A stretch of DNA of 64,000 bases from Sciurus carolinensis (taxonomy: Eukaryota > Chordata > Mammalia > Rodentia > Sciuridae), in contig NC_062218.1 of the NCBI RefSeq assembly GCF_902686445.1, forward strand, positions 14,607,015-14,671,014, in the 5' to 3' direction. Shown here one piece after another: positions 60,749 through 64,000 of the stretch. Both the position numbers and the translations under genes were made by a program. Position 1 is the first letter of the stretch; each line of letters opens with the position of its first letter. The notes under the pieces are model-generated. The model saw nothing but the letters and a program-made list of their open reading frames with translations. It searched no databases and had not been told where the DNA came from.

Positions 60749-61214
60749 TAATAGTCCAGTCCCTCCAAGTGAAAGACCTAATTTAGAACTTATTACTCAG
60801 TTTTACAATATGCAATGATGGCCACTGCACCTCCTGAACATTCCAGAAAAGACTAGGTTCAATGCTGTCTTGCATTTTACTCTTTTGCAAGTGTGGATCT
60901 TTTAGCTGTATCTGTACTCTGCAGAACAGTAGTGCTTTTTAAAATTTCATCTTCCAAAGTTCTGTCCCTACCTTGCTAAGCACTAATCCTGAACTTGCAG
61001 GATGTGCTGTGTACTGTGGAGCCCAGAGGCCAAACTGATGCATATTTTTCTACAAAGTGAGAGAGTATGTTATTTGCTCATTTTTTTCTTCCATCTGCAA
61101 ATACTTCAGAGAGTACGACTACGAGTCAAAGGGAACGTTTTGATTCTCTGTATTCCTAGTTTTAACATACAGCATTTTAAATTTTAGAATGGAATGAAAT
61201 TTTAAGTGGACATT

Positions 61215-61447
61215 TGTTTTGGTCTGGATATGAGATGTCCCCCCAAAAGCTCCTGTGTTAATGCAGGACTGTTAAGACATAAAGCAATTAGAATTCCAAA
61301 GCTGTAATCTAATCAGTCCATCCTAATTTAAATGACTGACAGGTATGTAGGAGGGGTATGGCTGGAGGAGGCGGGTCACTGGGGGAATGCCCTGGAAGGA
61401 TGCATCTTCCCTTTGGCCCCCTTCCATCTCTCACTCTGTTTCCTGAC
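61215..61447 (+). mobile_element. MaLR LTR (MST/MLT1-like), 5' part
   Basis: TGTTTTGGTCTGGATATGAG, CCCCCCAAAAGCTCCTGTGT, AATCTAATCAGTCCATCC, GTATGGCTGGAGGAGGCGGG and GGGTCACTGGGGGAATGCCC. Solo, degenerate LTR. Confidence 0.75.
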
Positions 61448-61481
61448 CTGCCAGTAGTTTATTATACCTGCCAGTAGTCTA

Positions 61482-61825
61482 GGTTATGGACTGAATCATC
61501 CCGGTTCATATGTTGAAATCTTACCCCCAAGAGCAATGCTGTTGGCAGGTGAAGCCTCTGTGGAGTATTAGAGTATGACAGTGGATCCTCAGGAAAGGGG
61601 CTCAGGCCTTTATAAAAGCGACCTGGGAGAGGTGCTGACCCTTCCACCATGTCAGGACGCTGCAAGACGACAGACAGGGATGCACCTGGGAACAGGGCTC
61701 TCCCAGACACAGAACCAGCCGGTGCCTGAACTTGAACCCGCCAGCTTCTAGAATCATGAGAAACAGATTTCTACTGTTCGGAGGCCACCATGTCACTGGT
61801 CTTCTGGTGGGGACACTTGCTGTGC
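61482..61825 (+). mobile_element. MLT1-type LTR
   Basis: GGTTATGGACTGAATCATCC, GGTTCATATGTTGAAATCTT, CCTTTATAAAAGCGACCTGG, CTTCCACCATGTCAGGACGC and CTTCTAGAATCATGAGAAAC. Lies 171 bp from exon 2, on the intron-2 side. Confidence 0.75.
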
Positions 61826-61995
61826 TCCCTTTGTGAGGGCTACATCTCATCTGCCACATACAGTGTGTGACATTCTACATGTCCTCTGGGATTCTGATTT
61901 ATCACCGAAACAAAACTTCAGGGTGTGTGGGGCAGGGGGCACACTGTCCTTGGGTGACCGGAGGCAGGTGTGGAAGCGCAGGGACTGGCTCTTAC

Positions 61996-62094
61996 CTGAC
62001 CATAGTCCGTCCGGAAGACGACAACACCCTCTGCACAGGAATTCACGGTACTGGGGAAATGCTGGCCATTTTCCTTCAGCCAGACCCGTGTTCC
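61996..62094 (-). CDS. MYO10: MYO10 coding exon 2 (N-terminal lead-in of myosin-X)
   Basis: Myosin-X is an actin-based motor that builds filopodia and carries integrins and netrin receptors to their tips. Read on the minus strand this exon is 99 bp and gives 33 codons beginning GTRVWLKENGQHFPSTVNSC and ending FRTDYGQ, which matches the start of the vertebrate MYO10 protein just after the seven-residue first-exon peptide. The acceptor reads TTGACAG before GGA and the donor is CAG followed by GTAAG, so both phases are 0. This part lies before the motor core and should fold as the small N-terminal domain. The initiator methionine is not here: I saw no matching first exon up to 64000, so it lies upstream. 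The plus-strand open frames over this exon are shadows. Confidence 0.95.
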
Positions 62095-64000
62095 CTGTCA
62101 ACAAAACAAACACAATTTAACTGTGAGTTTGGCTTGTATTTTGTGGCAAAACACCAGCTCGCAACTACCATGACCCTACATGGCTTAAAAAAATCTTTTT
62201 GAAAAGAAAATGTCTTTCCCAAGGAGAGAGAAAACCTTCAGAAAGCATGGTCCACGGCCCTTCCTATCCACGGCGTGTCAAGAATCCCGCCAGACGAAGC
62301 AGGACAACAGCAGTCCCTGGTGTCCTGGTGAGTGAGTGATTCCTCTAGATGACTGAAATCGACTCTCACAAGCACCCTATGGGTGGGCAGCACGATCAAT
62401 CCCATTTCATAGGTGGAGAAACCGAGGACCGCAGGTAAAGTGACTTGCCCAACGCCAACCAGCAGCAGCACTGACCGAGAACCCGAACCGGACACCGGGC
62501 TCCACACACAGCATCTGACCAGGTCACAACACCCGAAAGCCTTCTGGGACCTGGCGACTCCCAGATCGAGATCACACACACTAGGGTCCTTTGAGGACAT
62601 CGGACCATTCCACTGACAACCTACTAGTACCAAAATCTACACGTCAACTGGAATCTCCAAAGAAGACTAAAGAACTCAGTGTGAAATCTGTTAGGATTCC
62701 ACCCCCGAGCACTGCAAAGCGTGAGTCTACAGCCCAAAAGACTACAACCTCCCCATCTTACTGTTGAAGCTGTATTTTCTGGCACTGATTCCATTTCCAT
62801 TTTTTAAAATCTTCCCACTGGGTAAAGGAGCAGTGACCCAGGCAGGTCTTAAATCAAGACTCTCCGATTCCTAATCCCATGCTCTTTTCACACATCACAT
62901 TGATTCTGTCTCCTTAACATAATTCATAAATAATATGCACTCATAAAGCTGCCAACAATTGGAATACAACAACAAAGAGGTCACCTTAACTGGCCAGTTT
63001 CCTCATATAACTATTCTCTTTCCTCCTCCTGAAAAGAAAAATTTCAGAAGATATAAAATTTAGACTTAGTAGTTCTTTCCCTTGTGCCGATGAGGACCTT
63101 GTTTAACTCTCTCAGCCAAGGACCTAAAATGTCTGCTGTCACCAGTTACTCAGCATCCCTACTAAGTCAACCTTGAGTTCCATGAAAGCATTTAGGGCTA
63201 GCTAGCTAGACCCTGGGGTCCCAGAGGAGGGGCCACAGGCTCAGGAGGTTCTGCAAGCATTCCTAAGAAGACTGAGGTGGCTGGAAGGGCCAAGGCTGAA
63301 ACACCTTCCTCCGCCGGGCAGACTGGCTCACCAAGGTCCCCAGTGGGTTCAGAGGCTCTCCTTGCACCCACGACAACTCTGTGCCAGGTGCCCCCGACCG
63401 ATATTCATCTCCCTGGGTTATGGGGATTTTGAGTTGTTCACCCCATCCCTCGTTCTTTCCTCCTCTCCCCAAGAGGGTTGGAATTCCCCACTGAAAAGGA
63501 GGAAAAGAGCATCAGAAATGAGTATCAAGTGTTTCTACTTAAAGTCCTGCAGGCTGCCTATTTAGAGGACACACATTAACATCAACAGGGGCCAAGTTCC
63601 CACTTCCCCTCGCCCAGTCACGTCCCTCTGACTCTGGCTTCAGGCGGAGACGCTGGTAACACATGGAAAGAATGACACTTAAAACTGCCTGTCACTCGCA
63701 ATTGCTTTATTAGCAGACAGCTGCTTCCAAGAGAACACGGACTTCAGGCATCCGCTAAGACCATTCTCTCAAATATCATCCCATACCCTAACCGCATTAG
63801 CTGTAACATCAGAGAAAGACTTCCAAGTTCCTGAATGCCTTACTTCATCTTCTTTTTAATTCACATATCAGAGACCGCAACACTGAAAGCTTTGCAATAC
63901 CTCCAAACACACATGCACTCTCACACAGCGCAAATTCCCAAAGCCTTACAAGGTGAGAACTGTCACTCAAGAGGTTAAAATCATGCCAGTGCACCTCCAC
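62095..64000 (-). other. MYO10: MYO10 intron 1, 3' part
   Basis: Sequence upstream of the exon-2 acceptor (AG at 62095-62096). It carries a MIR copy at 62335-62525, and otherwise I recognise no repeat or exon out to 64000. The first exon and promoter are therefore further upstream, outside the window. Confidence 0.8.
62335..62525 (-). mobile_element. MIR SINE, antisense
   Basis: CCCATTTCATAGGTGGAGAA, ACCGAGGACCGCAGGTAAAG and TGACTTGCCCAACGCCAACC match the antisense MIR core and its 5' side. Confidence 0.7.

Larger units (their letters stand above)
25586..61995 (-). other. MYO10: MYO10 intron 2 (36,410 bp)
   Basis: Bounded by the donor at 61994-61995 and the acceptor at 25586-25587 on the minus strand. 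It is the largest complete intron in the window and holds most of the SINEs, L1 and MaLR fragments. Long parts without a recognised feature are about 25590-28828, 31640-33449, 35665-37449, 38820-45130 (apart from a MIR/L2-like piece and a dinucleotide repeat), 54210-56655 and 57015-60045. No exon or RNA gene was recognised in them. Confidence 0.9.

Noticed and set aside
62100..64000. MYO10 first exon or promoter
   Set aside because: Searched by eye for the short first coding peptide and a CpG island next to the upstream edge; neither was seen, so they are placed outside the window.
1..64000. Novel defence, toxin or multi-gene system
   Set aside because: The window is almost entirely mammalian intron and old or young repeats; nothing supports a clustered system.

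Overview
The window is mammalian nuclear DNA, about 99% intron. It contains four consecutive coding exons of MYO10 (unconventional myosin-X) on the minus strand, so the gene runs from high to low coordinates. The exons are at 61996-62094, 25427-25585, 9602-9789 and 309-443. They have consensus splice sites, compatible phases (0/0, 0/0, 0/2, 2/2) and together encode about 193 residues: the N-terminal lead-in and the start of the motor head, through the purine-binding loop (NPYQPIAGLYE) to the P-loop ([10 protein letters not shown]). The exon with the initiator ATG lies beyond 64000. The rest of the motor, the neck, and the PH/MyTH4/FERM tail lie before position 1. No other gene was found.

The host is most likely a squirrel-family rodent (Sciuridae). 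The dominant young repeats are tRNA-Ala-derived ID SINEs, many with the tail resembling AAATAAAGGTCCATCAACAACTAAAAA, and dimeric B1+ID SINEs (MEN / B1-dID type). There is also an L1 3' UTR at 33789-34083 of a type I associate with squirrels and marmots. Older layers are L1M and L2 LINEs, MIR, MaLR LTRs, hAT-Charlie and Tigger-type DNA transposons.

Layout in transcription order: 62095-64000 is the 3' end of intron 1, with a MIR. 25586-61995 is a 36.4-kb intron with most of the SINEs, MaLR LTRs, split L1M copies, a composite AT/GT microsatellite, a 43-44-bp and an 85-bp tandem duplication, and a nested SINE-in-SINE at 60049-60383. 9790-25426 is a 15.6-kb intron. 444-9601 is a 9.2-kb intron. 1-308 is the start of the next intron. 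Exon 4 sits in a dense CpG island (about 9531-9884), the strongest non-repeat signal outside the codons.

I found no CRISPR array, operon, recognised noncoding RNA gene or novel multi-gene system. Repeat family names come from memory of consensus sequences, not a database search; repeat ends are approximate unless a target-site duplication is given.
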